Below are positions 21,190 through 32,760 of a stretch of DNA of 64,000 nt, piece after piece (position 1 is the first letter of the stretch; every line of letters begins with the position of its first letter). Under the pieces are notes generated by a model. It did no database searches and was not told where the DNA came from. It saw nothing but the letters and a program-made list of their open reading frames with translations. The stretch lies in contig WNNJ02001602.1 in the NCBI GenBank assembly GCA_012934845.2, positions 186,001-250,000 on the forward strand. The letters run 5' to 3'. The stretch is from Pomphorhynchus laevis. Taxonomy: Eukaryota; Acanthocephala; Palaeacanthocephala; Echinorhynchida; Pomphorhynchidae. The position numbers and the translations under genes are program-made.

Positions 21190-21960
21190 TATTATATATA
21201 CATATATATACCACACTGAGGTACTTCGACACCGACGTAAGGAGGTTGACACAAACGGTGAATAGCCAGACAGGGTCTAAGATAAGTGGGACAAAGGTCT
21301 ACTACCGGTCTAGGCGCACGATTAAATCAGCGCTGGTGCGAAGCGATCTAAATGCGCGAGACAAGCAAGATCATTCGACAATCAGGTGTGAGGACAAGAG
21401 GTGTAAGTGCTGCCCTGTCATCAATGTAAACAGTGAGATTATAGGAAGTGCAACAGAGCAGCACTACAAGATCAAACAAAATGCATCCTGCAAAACAAAG
21501 GGAGTGGTGTATTTAGGAACGTGTGAAAAGTGCCACGTACAGTACGTTGGTGAGACGAAGCATGCATTAAAAGACCGTCTCAACAAGAGAAGACACCACA
21601 TTAAGATAGAGATGAAGGCAGACGGGATAGCTTCACATGTGATTAAAGAAGGAAAGGATCACGATATGAGCTACCAGATTCTCGATATCGTGGACGATGA
21701 GGCAGAACGAAAAGCGGTGGAGCAAAAGTGGATAGGAAAGCTCTACACCGACGTACATCCAGGCATCAACGACGATAAACACATTTACACATGGCGAGAC
21801 GTAGGCTAACAATTCTCGGTTTTGTTTCGTTTTTCTTTTGGCGTGTATTCCTTTTGTTCTGCGTGTAGCTTTTTAATTTGTAATTGTGTTGTAGATAAAC
21901 TGACGAAGACCCGGAAGGGTTGAAACGATTTTAACAAAAAATATTGTTCCTGTCTTCTGA
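21190..21960 (+). mobile_element. 5'-truncated Penelope-like element with intact endonuclease
   Basis: The coding frame enters from about 21205 (TLRYFDTDVRRLTQTVNS) with no start or RT, so the element is 5'-truncated against the family A repeat. The endonuclease frame is open to the stop at 21809. After it, at 21900, comes CTGACGA, a stem (GACCC/GGGTT) and GAAAC, a signature seen after two other endonuclease relics here. GC content is higher than the surroundings, consistent with a younger insertion. Confidence 0.85.
21246..21809 (+). CDS. GIY-YIG endonuclease domain of a Penelope-like retroelement
   Basis: 187 residues from a non-ATG point in a longer frame; the true N-terminus is lost. Order of features: basic RRTIKSALVRSDLN, a zinc-binding-like CEDKRCKCC (near 57-65), HYKIKQNASCKTKGVVYLGT, then CEKCHVQYVGETKHALKDRL (residues ~113-132), which holds the GIY-YIG equivalent and an Arg of the catalytic helix. 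Next come a His-rich RRHHIK segment and E in EQKWIGKL, matching the conserved Glu. In Penelope-like elements this domain nicks target DNA for reverse transcription. The frame has no stops, so it could be recent, but without an RT it cannot act alone. Confidence 0.9.
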   Translation: MTQTVNSQTGSKISGTKVYYRSRRTIKSALVRSDLNARDKQDHSTIRCEDKRCKCCPVINVNSEIIGSATEQHYKIKQNASCKTKGVVYLGTCEKCHVQYVGETKHALKDRLNKRRHHIKIEMKADGIASHVIKEGKDHDMSYQILDIVDDEAERKAVEQKWIGKLYTDVHPGINDDKHIYTWRDVG

Positions 21961-22386
21961 TCTTATTCTATTCACATATTGTTGGTCTTTGATGATCGCA
22001 GACGGCAGTCCTGACACTATATATATTATATATATTATATAAATATTTATATATATTATATAAATATGGTATATTATACGCAATGATGAAAATTTTAAGC
22101 ATGCAATATTCTTTTATAATCCCGATTATATAGTTTTCAACTTGTAAATTAAGCCCCAGATCAAAATGTTAAAGGCACTCTAATGGATGATATGTATAAT
22201 TAAATAATATTATCAGTGCTTGGATACGTAATTTAACTTTAACGTCTTACGAAGTTAAAGTTAAAAGCAGCCAATAAACATATATTATAAAGAGACAATA
22301 ACTAAGTTAAGATAAGTTAAAAAACGTTGAATTTGGAGTTTGACAATTGGTGGCAAATTAATTTATATCGAAATTATAGAACTTAC

Positions 22387-22492
22387 CAATAATAATGGAC
22401 ACGCATGCTTAAAATGCCCGGTTCTGTTGCACTTGTGACATACATAGGATGAGTGAGGAACGGTACCGTTTATCAATTGGCTTCTTCGAATT
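22387..22492 (-). CDS. RBBP6: RBBP6 homologue, CCHC zinc-knuckle exon
   Basis: Acceptor 'ctgtattttag' before 22492, donor G|GTAAGT after 22387, 106 bases. It reads IRRSQLINGTVPHSS then YVCHKCNRTGHFKHACPLL, a CX2CX4HX4C knuckle equal in place to YTCFRCGKPGHYIKNCP of RBBP6. The first A completes the Gly codon GG|A left by the exon ending at 35232, and it ends in phase 0 as the next exon requires. The knuckle binds RNA in the Mpe1/RBBP6 core. The adjoining upstream intron is about 12.7 kb. Confidence 0.93.
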
Positions 22493-23989
22493 CTAAAATA
22501 CAGTCAAAATGTGTTAGTGAGAAATGCGAGCATTATATATAGAGATCAAAACAGACAGCAGCTCAAAATGTTATCATCGCTCAATAACAACGATCATTGT
22601 TCTGTTAGTAGTAACAAATGATCGTTTTAAATATAATTTTAATCGTAACACGAAACTGAAATACATGAACGTTCGATAAATGCATAAATTAAAATGCTCT
22701 TAAATTAACATTTTAAATTACTATATAATTATGTCCATTGAACAAAATGAACTATAATGAAACTTGTTTATTAAGAATAACATAAAAATCAGTTTGAATT
22801 TATACATTTCGACAGCTATATTCTCATCGGCGGTATAAAAACTTCAAATGTTATTATTAATGATGACGTACTATTAATGGAGTGGAAATATGAGAGCAGT
22901 CCAAACGATGATTGCATTAGCTACCAAATTATAAAATGGCTTAAAAATTGTTTAAGTTATTTTGTAATAAAAACCTTTTCTGTTCCCTTAAATAATTCAA
23001 TCAGCTAATATATTTTATTTGACGTTAGCTATTGGCTAATAGCAACTTGTGAAATAAAATAAAAATTTACCAGGAAACGTCAGGATTAGATAAAAATAAT
23101 AGACGTTGTACTTATCTTTCAAACTAAATTATTGATTACCAGGCTGTTTCGAAGTTCGTTAATAAATTAATCTATTAAAGATCAAGTAAATTAAAATTAC
23201 CGAAGCATTTGAAAATAAAACAAACAAGTATTCACAGCATTAAAAAATCAGAAAATATTAAATATGACGGAGCGATTTCTGATCAAAAAATATTTAACAG
23301 CTAAAGTTTATATAACCATATTTTTAAGAAAAAGTAAATAAAAAATAAGGATAAAAGCGGTAAAATATGTTAGCTTAATACTACTATGATACTACTGGCA
23401 ACTAATGACATTATTACTACAATACACATTATGCCGCTACATTACAAGGTTATATACACAACATGCCATACACTAATGTGCTGTATAACAACACTCTTTA
23501 ATGGCAATAACACTATTGCCATTTGTAAGATAATTAATAAAGATTTTATATTTTTTGCTACTTTTCATTTATCATTGTGGTATACGCCTAATAAAGTAGA
23601 AACGAACAACTCTAATGATCGTCATTTCGTGGTTATTATGACTCATCGTAATAGATACCTCCCATTGTCCGATGCTGATGAATCTAGGACGGCAACCTAG
23701 CAACATTTTTATTGCAATTTACAGAGAACGATACGATACATCAAGTCACATACCTATCACGTCCTAAAATACCGTGTCTAAGCACACTATTTAATGTGAA
23801 ATACCATTGAAGAAGTAATCAATTAAGATTAATTATTTTAATATGTACTTGAAATACTAAAATTAAAAATTACCAATATAAGTGAAAAAATATAACAACA
23901 ATAATGAGTATAAGGGACGAAATATGGCCCAATTAAGGGCTAAGATATGATAACATAACAGTTCCTTTTGATGACTTTATTCCTTATTC

Positions 23990-24345
23990 GAATACATCGT
24001 ATATTATTTATTAGTCAATTCGTAGAAATTGATTTTTATTTTAAATTTAAATAATAAATTATATTAAGCAAGATTACATTCGGAATAAAATCAATATGTT
24101 TTGGCGAAGCATCACGAGTGCTAATCAAAAATAATGTTATTGATATTCGACTGGACAGGCAGCCGAAATATCAATAATATTATTTTTTGATTGGCCAAAA
24201 TAAATTAAATTATATCGTTATATAAATAAAAATCGTATATAATTATTTATCATTTATAATTATTTATCTTTATTTTTAATTTATATATTGTATTAAAATA
24301 TAATGTACGTAGACTCAGTTATCTGATATGATCAATGATAAGCTA
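23990..24345 (+). repeat. Dispersed AT-rich repeat D, copy 3
   Basis: Begins 'tatttattagtcaattcg' and ends 'gtagactcagttatctgat', matching 19660-19850 but longer in the middle. Non-coding. Confidence 0.65.
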
Positions 24346-24496
24346 TTATATTTATGAGACTAAACAAAAATAAACTATTCACATAAGGTATGCACTTTTA
24401 AATTTTATTTAGCATCTATATTCAAACGATTAGATTCACAAAGTCGAAATTTCAAAGATACATATCCAAAACATATAAATCCAAAAGATATATATA

Positions 24497-24795
24497 AAGG
24501 GGAGTACCCGGCGAAACTCATCAATAGAATCAATTCCCCATTGTTCGTTTCGATTGACAATTTCGGTTCACAATGTCACAAAGACAATTAAAACGACTAA
24601 TGGGCACTTCATTCTACTGATGAGTGTTGCCTAGTACTTCATCATTTCTATGCTGAAGTAGTCGTCTAGAAGTGACATGGAGACTGAAAGTCATGAGTTA
24701 AAGTCCAGTCTAACAAGCAGCGCTATTTTGTACAATTCCGTTTTTCGAAAAAAATGCTGGATCGTTGTCTACTCAGCACATCTGTGCACTACTAT
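24497..24795 (+). repeat. Repeat family A, short inverted junction plus one plus unit
   Basis: 24497-24565 resembles the minus form ('agtacccggcgaaactcatc'); from about 24570 the plus form follows ('tcacaatgtcacaaagacaa', 'attctactgatgagtgttgc', 'gtcgtctagaagtgacatgg'). It ends 'ctcagcacatctgtgcacta'. Diverged from the other units, with C-to-T type changes. Confidence 0.75.
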
Positions 24796-24848
24796 ATATA
24801 ATGCCACAATCCGTAAAATCAAAATATGAGCTTTTATATTTTTAAACG

Positions 24849-25560
24849 TTTCGAGCAATTTATCTTCTTCAGTACTTTGTCAATTACACGTAATCCTACA
24901 TATATGCACTCACATTACACGAAATAAATCACACAAAAATCAATAGTTAATCGAGAGAAAAATCTCCTAACTATTGCGAACTATCATTTTTTACGGCAAA
25001 TGAAAAATGTGTTCTGTGTTCAATTGAAGGTCAGACAGAGTTTTCCGATCCAAAACTGTTCCATTTATTTTTGCGTATTTGGTAAAAATACAGCAAATAT
25101 ATTGGTGAAAATACGGCAAATATTATCGAAGGTTATCACCTTCGATAATAACGGTTTCAATATAGTGTCCTTTATTGTTCATGCAATGGTTGACTGCTTC
25201 ATTATTGTTTTGCCTCTTGTTCCTTATGTCAGATCTTCTATTCAGCGCTCGTATGTGCATTTCTGGGCTTGTTTGTGCAATGTACTAAAGTTGACATTGC
25301 TTACATTGTAAGAATATATTAAATTTTTAGTTTTGCAATTATTTATTCCTCGTCTTTTGTGTGTTAGACCAGTGATTTTGCAGAGTATTTCTGATGTCCC
25401 TTTCGTGTTTGCTAAGCATTTACACCTTTTATCTATTGCTACCTTATATATTGTTCGTTACTTTCAAAATTTGTTGCGTATTTTTGTTGGCTTTGAATGC
25501 GATATAACATCGTTGAATTTGATCAGGAGTGTATATCAAGCACACATCAAAATCAAAATT
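24849..25560 (-). mobile_element. Penelope-like GIY-YIG endonuclease relic 2 (minus)
   Basis: Read on the minus strand: IFLQCKQCQL, YIAQTSPEMHIRALNRRSDI (near 25290-25200), then NNNEAVNHCMNNKGHYIETV. This is the Cys-pair, GIY-YIG and HR..I signature of Penelope endonucleases with stops and one frameshift. Downstream at 24872-24849 lies CTGAAGA...CTCGAAAC, the 3' signature shared with the relics at 20.0 and 21.2 kb. Plus-strand open frames at 25000-25581 are shadows. Confidence 0.7.
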
Positions 25561-25599
25561 ATCACGAAACATTTTAGATAATCTGAGTAATTATATATA

Positions 25600-25765
25600 T
25601 ATCCAAAAGATATAGGATAAAGTTATAGATGCAAAAGATATAGATACAACAAATATATATACAAAAGATATATATGCAAAAGATATAGATGCGAAAGATA
25701 TGGACTTAAAAGATATAAATGCAAAATATGTAGATCCAAAATATATGTCTCGAAAACGTAAGAGC
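25600..25765 (+). repeat. Degenerate 15-base minisatellite (GATATAGATGCAAAA)
   Basis: About ten units of AAA-GAT-ATA-(G/T)AT-GCA and variants. In one frame it reads KDIDAKDIDTTNIYTKDIYA, then KDIDAKDMDLKDINA, without a stop for about 45 codons. A shorter patch at 24455-24497 (AAAGATACATATCC, AAAAGATATATATAAA) is related. Confidence 0.75.
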
Positions 25766-28499
25766 CGTATATATAGCTAACAATTTAAAATAAGCATAAA
25801 CTACAGCTAAAATAAATGTTTGTAAAATAATATTGTTTTCGTCATGTTTTAGGAATAACAACGCGATTTTCAGAACAAAATTTTAGTTGTTCCATTGTAT
25901 TTATAGAAACTACGATGGTCCATGAAAACTAGGAGCATATAATAGCCTTTTATATAGCCTTCAGTGGTATAAGAATGGGGTCTACGAGAATATACGTTTG
26001 TGATGATATTTGTATCCAAGTGTTCTGCTAATGATATAATATAGATTCCAAAGAGTGTATAAACAAAAATGGTTAGGAACAATGTAGGATGAATTATCTT
26101 AAAAACAATTAGAGTAAGTAAATGACTTTGTAGTAGATACTTTATAATCATTTAATATATGGACAAAGGGACAATTGTAATATATGTTAATAGAATAACA
26201 AAGTAGAACAAATGATGTTATTATGCATGTGACCCTATAATTTACAATTCACTATGATTTTTTATTTTAAGGTCTCAATATATTAGCATGATTTTGTCGG
26301 AAAAACAAATTAATTATTTCGGCGATCACTGACGATGAAATGTTCACCCAATAATAGTGTTGCAACAATATATAAAGAAATTTATATTTATGAAACAATC
26401 AATTTATCTATTATTTTGAATTTATAATAGAAAAAGATGCTAATCGAGCAGTTTCTCTTAAAAAGCATTTTTGCATTTAAGTGTTTATAAATTGATTATA
26501 AAACTGGTCTGTATAGATCGATTTAAAAAATTGTCCAAGGTTTTGGACAAAAATACGCGTAAAAGCAAAATTCAATTGTTTGATATTAAAATAAATATAT
26601 TAAATACTATAATGTTTAAAGTTTTGTACTCATTATTACAATGGCATTATCTCATCGATAAACAAATGATGACGATAAAAGATTCAGATTGTCAAGTTTT
26701 AATGGAACAGAGAAAATAAATTTTAGATTTATTAAAAAGTTGGTATTTCGACATCTTATTCCATCATCTTCAGGATTTTGAAAAACTAAACTATGCAAGT
26801 AAATAAAAAAGATCGAATATCTTATAAAAGGAACAACAAAGCAATGACAATAAATAAAGTGGCACCAATATTTCATATTTAAAAAAGCAGTCCTTTTTAT
26901 ATTCTTTCACTGTTTATGTTTTCAAAATTCCGAAGGCTATGGCAGTAGCTGTAATTTTCCTTCTCGGTTTTATTACAAATTCAATAAGTATGAAAGATGA
27001 CTGCTTCAAGTTATAAATTTTTAAATAGTTTTCTTTCGAAGTCGAAATCACGATTTGCAGGCAGAGTCCACTTGGTCCACAAAAACTTTGAACGGTTTCC
27101 TCTTATAAAATACTCGACGAAATCGGTAACATGAATTTTTATCGAAATCCATAAAAGCATTGACTTAATAAACGAAATCTTGTTATTCTTAAATCGTATT
27201 CCAGAAAACAGTTATTATCGGATCAATAAGTGAAACAGTTATACAGCAAACAGCACATGTATAATGTAAATTTTAATTGTAGATATAGCAAATGAAACAA
27301 TTTTCATCAATTATCTCAGCAATTCAAAAAGAAAAGAAAAAACATGTTATATTATTAATCTGCAATTAAAAATATATATTAAGGAACACCTGGGGCTATA
27401 TAACACAAAAGTATTTAATTTTACGTAATGCTGTCAAAATAAGTAATAAATCCTTCAATAATGTACTGGTCGAGTATTGGGAAATATAGGTCAAAAGTCA
27501 ATAATCCGTATTAGATATAGCTGCAAAAAATGACCAATACTATGAATACAATTTAGATTTATCAACTGCGCTTAAAAATCGTTGATACATACGTATTGTG
27601 TTCGCAAATCAGTCACCGTACAAGTGGCAATTGATCACTTAAAAATTAGAAATGCTAAGACAATTTATTCAAAGATAAAATATTATAAGGGAAAACAACA
27701 CGTTCAATTAGTAGTAAAAAATTAATAGGGACAGCTAGCATTTCCAAGTAAGAAACAAATAAAAAGCTGCCTGATATTTTTATTCAATAAATTTGCATTA
27801 ATTCTTAATCTAAAGGTATATCCAAAGGTAAGGGCAATTGCTAATGTCGAATTTCAGTTAAGGTAGAAGAATGTTTGCTATCGGTAACAAAATTGGATTG
27901 GACGAGTGCCGGTTTTGAAACTGGCCCATCAAACTATTCCAACCTTTGACATTATGCCAGTCATTAAACAGCGCTGTTTGACTGTTTGCGTTTTGGTTAA
28001 TTAGTAGACAGTGTTGTATTCAGTCATTAGTTATACGCTGTCAAGAAGCAGTAAGGAAAATATTGATTGATAAAAATATTAAAATTTAAAAAACATAGTT
28101 TATCATTACAGCCGACGAATTAACAATTAGCAACATCACATATTTATATTAACAAGTCGGTATTTAGAGGAAGAATTTAAGAAACTTATATAATTGTCTT
28201 GTGATTATTTAAGTCAGTGATTGCAAACGGATCAGGTTGGCCTCGGTTGAAATATAAAGCGGGAGATCACAGGGAAACAGCCCGGATAAATTTCATATTT
28301 TTAAAAGAAACGTGTAGTGAGAATACAATCATATATAAAAGGTAAACACATTGAACTTATCAGCTAGCAAGATAAATTGTAAATTTCCCTCATTAGCAAA
28401 GCAAAAATCAGCTCATATAAATGAGCTACACTAATAATTGCATAATAGACTTGTGGTGAAGACAAAATAAGTTATAAGACGTGCATTTGACAAAACGCT

Positions 28500-28712
28500 T
28501 AAATTATTCTACGGGCTTCGATCCTTCCTCGTCGCCGCCTAACTCGCCTGGAATCAACTCCCTCTCGACGTCCGCCGCGCCCCTCCTTTATCACATTCAA
28601 ACACCTCCTCCGTTCACACCTTCTCGACACCTGATTCACAGTCTTGTTTTGTTGTGGTCATGTAAGCGTGCGCTGGCACGCATTTGCCACGTTAAAATAA
28701 ATCCTTTTTTTA
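28500..28712 (+). mobile_element. GC-rich retroelement 3' end, family F copy 1
   Basis: A sharply GC-rich island in AT-rich DNA. Its last ~100 bases, from 'ccgttcacaccttctcgaca' to 'cgttaaaataaatccttttt', recur almost exactly at 32047-32150. It holds a perfect hairpin GCGTGC-GCTG-GCACGC and ends in an AATAAA-like sequence with a T-run, as expected of a 5'-truncated retrotransposon or SINE 3' end. One frame reads PFTPSRHLIHSLVLLWSCKR, possibly the end of a LINE protein; I cannot place it. Confidence 0.6.
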
Positions 28713-29699
28713 TTCAAGTTAAAAAACTTACTTCGATAATCGAATAAGAAAAACGACTATATATTGTTTAAGTTGTCGAAAGTAATTAAAATCAATAAAC
28801 TGTTTTGTCAATGTCACTTAAATAATTAAATAAAAGCAAATAGAATCCTTTTTGGAAAATATCGACAGACAATTTATAGAAACCAAGACGATTTCTTGAT
28901 TGCTGTATTCCGGTGACAACTGCCAGCATTATCAGGTTAAAAAGTCAAAAAAATCATGTTTACACAAATTAACTTCTTTTAATTGTCTAAAACCGGATTA
29001 TCACTACACGATATTGGTGTTAAACATTTAAGTGATAATGTCATTTATTCCCGTGTACAAACAAATAATGTATATTAAATATTTCCATCGGCCGTATATG
29101 TGGCAGGTAACACAGCGTATATTATAACCCACCATATTATAATAACATTTAATAATAATCATAATTATATGGTGAATTATATATAATACACCATATAATA
29201 TAATCTGAGTTATAATATAATTAGTGACAGGTGGACATAAAATATGAAGGGTGGAAATGACATTTATATAATATACAAGGCCTTACAACGGAATTATACA
29301 TGAAAACAGCAACACCTTGCCATCCAACCAACTGGAATTAGTACGGAATGCAAACATACGAAATAGCAATTGCCAAAGTGCTACTAGCAAGACCAGCCTT
29401 AATATGATCATCAATAAAAACAGCACATATTAAAAGACGGACAATAATACAAATGCTTAGGACTAAAAGATATCCTAATTGGTCACACCAAAAAGCGCTC
29501 TTTCAATCTAAAGTATGTATCTTGAAGGTCTAAAGAACCATAACACAACCTAAAACTACAAAACCAAGAACGGTTTATGCGCAAGTACATTATATTAGAG
29601 TCTAGCTCTAAGCGTTTAATTCATCTTCTTAAAATTGATCACGTAGATCTAGTACAATTGTAGCACAAAAGTAACCACTTCTAGGCAGAGTACTAAAAG

Positions 29700-29965
29700 A
29701 AAACGGAGGAAAACACCTGATGGCTAATATATTGTATTACATGCTCTGATTGCCCCCTTGAAGTACATAGGACAAACAAGCCAATAGGACAATACGCCAT
29801 ACAACGAGGTGATAAGTCCTTAGACATAGCCAATCACATTTATGAAACGGATCCCAAGATCGATTTTGATAACGCTATGACGATTGGATATAAACAAATT
29901 GACGATTGGCTATACTCAATAAATTTTGGGATTCACATCATTCCGTATTTATCCCAAAATATATG
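29700..29965 (+). mobile_element. Penelope-like GIY-YIG endonuclease relic 3
   Basis: Reads roughly ILYYMLCDCPLEVHRTNKPI, then QRGDKSLDIANHIYETDPKI and DFDNAMTIGYKQI. The Cys-x-Cys, degenerate Y(I)GQT, R..D and IANHI..T....DF spacing follow Penelope-type endonucleases, with key residues eroded. More diverged than the other relics. The DNA around it (29.3-30.8 kb) may be the rest of the dead element, but I could not read an RT in it. Confidence 0.5.
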
Positions 29966-31139
29966 AGTACATAATGCCTTGAATTATAAAGTAGCTTGAA
30001 GAATTAGCTAATTCAGAATTTTACAAGCTAAAAACTAACTGATGACGACCTTATAGAGCATGCCCTACTAATTAACGAAAACGCAAGATTCCGGCTTCAC
30101 ATGTATACACTGTGGTATAATGAATAGTTTGCGACATTTAGGTTGCCAACAGTAACAATTAGGTGGACAAACCATGTCAGTTATTACTACAAACCCTTAA
30201 TGTTTAATATTATTATTGAAGTAAGGTATACTCTCTGGGTGGGAGAAGGCAAAACATACGGTTATAGAAGGAAACATGTTTACAATATCAGTGGAATGAA
30301 CGATTCTGAAATGACTTAATTAGATCTAAATTAAGGAAAAACATAACGAGATTAAAAATCAAAGTAAATAATAACCTCAAACAATAGTATATGCTATAAG
30401 CGTATCAAATGAAAGAAAGTAATAAAAAACACTTAATTTGTTCATTGTCGAACGCTCACATAAATACAGTAGGGTTGAGTACATGAAAATATGAATACAT
30501 GTATGTTAAAAATATAAGCTACATCAGGGTTCATATGATGCAAGAAGAATATCGGTGACTTCAATTCATCTAGATGCCAATGGAACTAAAAATATTTTAC
30601 TTATACAAAGAGTCAAGAAAAAAGGCAACGCTACTTATATCCTTATCTTATAAATGAACTACCTATGCTAGCAACGAACTAGTCTACTCTATATCAAAAG
30701 CCTCAGAAAATCGGATTTAACAAAATTGGGCAATCAAACATTAAATATTTCTTACTTCCTATCCCGAAATTTAAAATTAAAATAATTAAATAAATTTTTA
30801 CCGTTTTAAGTAATAAAAATATAAAACATATTAGGTAAGACTCTGAAAAGAGAAGACAACAAATACTTAAAGCTTGATAACTTCATGATATGAAACAATA
30901 ACATTTGATAAGTTGTAAGCATAGAGAAGATTCGTGGTTTAATAATGCCAGATAAAGACAGTACTTATCCTATACAAAGAAATATTTATTTTATTTAATC
31001 CTCAAAACGTATTTAATCTTATTATCTGATATTACGATCAAAATCTACTACATATATACCTATAGATATGTAAATCGGTAATTGCTGAAGCAACAATATT
31101 TTTGCTAAACAAATATATGTATTTTATTTCTACATTAAT

Positions 31140-32760
31140 AAATAATGTTAAATAAAATTTAAAAATTAAATAATTAAATAATTAAATAATTAAAATTATA
31201 AATGATAAATAATTGTTATATAAGATTTTATATAATTTATAAAAGAATTAGCATTTTTAATAAAAAATATAAAATTTATAATTTTAATTCTTTTGCTAAA
31301 ACAAGAAATAGCTTTGGTAAAATATTGCTGTAGCAATATTTATATGAAGAAACATATTAAATAAATAATATATGTGAAAAAATCAAAAATATTCATACAA
31401 AATATAAATGCAAAATTATACAAAATATTGTAACAACTGTTGTGTTAACAATATTTATAACGAATATTGCTTTTGAAATATTCGTTATAACAAATATTGC
31501 TTTTGAATATTGCTTTTGAAAAGAAATATTGCTGTAGTGATATTAATACAAAATATTGATGACGCGATATTTAAAAAATACATCGAGTGATGTATCTAGG
31601 AATATTTATAATAAATATTAATGTAACAATATTTATACAAAATATCGCTTTTGTAATATATAATATCGGTTAAGCAATATTTATATAAAATATTACTTGA
31701 TCAATATTTATTCAAAATATTTCTATAGGAATATTTATAATAAATATTAATGTAACAATATTTATACAAAATATCACTTTTGTAATATATAATATCGGTT
31801 AAGCAATATTTATATTAAATATTACTTGATCAATATTTATTCAAAATATTTCTATAGGAATATTTATAATAAATATTAATGTAACTATATTTATACAAAA
31901 TATCACTTTTGTAATATATAATATCGGTTAAGCAATATTTATATTAAATATTACTTGATCAATATTTATTCAAAATATTTCTATGGGAAAGATATTAAAT
32001 ATATATATTATATTATATTATAATATATATTATAATATATATTATATTCCGTTCACACCTTCTCGACACCTGATTCACAGTTTTGTTTTGTTGTGGTCAT
32101 GTAAGCGTGCGCTGGCACGCATTTGCCACGTTAAAATAAATCCTTTTTTTTATAATATATTATATTAATATATTATATTAAATATTCATGTAACGATATT
32201 TATACAAAATATCGCTTTAGTAAGATATAATATCGGTTTAGCAATATTTATATAAAATATTGCTTGATCAATATTAATTCAAAATATTTCTCTAGGAATA
32301 TTTATATTAAATATTAATGAAACAACATTTATACAAAATATCGCTTTAGTAATATACAATATCGGTTTAGCAAAATGTATATAAAATATTGCTTGATCAA
32401 TATTTATTTGAAATATTTCTCCTGGAATATTTATATTAAATATTCATGTAACAATATTTATAAATATTGCTTTAGCATAATTAACATAAAATATTGCTTT
32501 AGCAATATTTATCTTCTCTAGGAATTTTATACTAAATAATTATGTAACAATATTTATACAAAATATCGCTTTGACAATATCTTTAAAAATAACAATATTT
32601 ACAGTAATCATAATTACATAAAACATTGCTTTAGCAATATTAATATATTTCTCTAGATATATTTATACTAAATATTAATGTAGAAATATTTATACAAAAT
32701 ATTGTAAAAATAATATTTATATAAAATATTGTTGAAACAATATTTATACGAAAATCAGTT
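31140..32760. repeat. 129-bp AT-rich satellite array
   Basis: The landmark 'aatatcggtt(a/t)agcaat' starts at 31662, 31791, 31920, 32229 and 32358. Spacings are 129, 129, 309 and 129 bases; the 309 equals 129 plus a ~180-base insertion. Each unit also has 'atatttatacaaaatatc', 'cttgatcaatatttattc' and 'ataggaatatttat'. The flanks on both sides decay gradually into units with more change. In the large RBBP6 intron. Confidence 0.9.
32047..32150 (+). mobile_element. Family F insert inside the satellite, copy 2
   Basis: Nearly identical to 28610-28712 (one T/C difference in 'acag(t/c)cttgtt' visible), flanked by short TATTATA tracts and sitting inside a satellite unit. A clear secondary insertion; it is 5'-truncated relative to copy 1. 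Confidence 0.85.

Noticed and set aside
21900-21955. Full hammerhead ribozyme after the endonuclease
   Set aside because: CTGACGA, stem II and GAAAC are present, but stem I pairs over only two bases and stem III is doubtful; kept only as a shared 3' signature.
23386-23700. 104-residue plus frame
   Set aside because: No recognisable domain, no splice sites; lies in an AT-rich RBBP6 intron.
25000-25581. Two plus-strand frames with membrane-like composition
   Set aside because: The minus strand there reads as a Penelope endonuclease relic, which explains the open frames.
31140-32760. Regular spacing suggestive of a CRISPR-like array
   Set aside because: The genome is eukaryotic and the units are contiguous 129-bp satellites without unique spacers.
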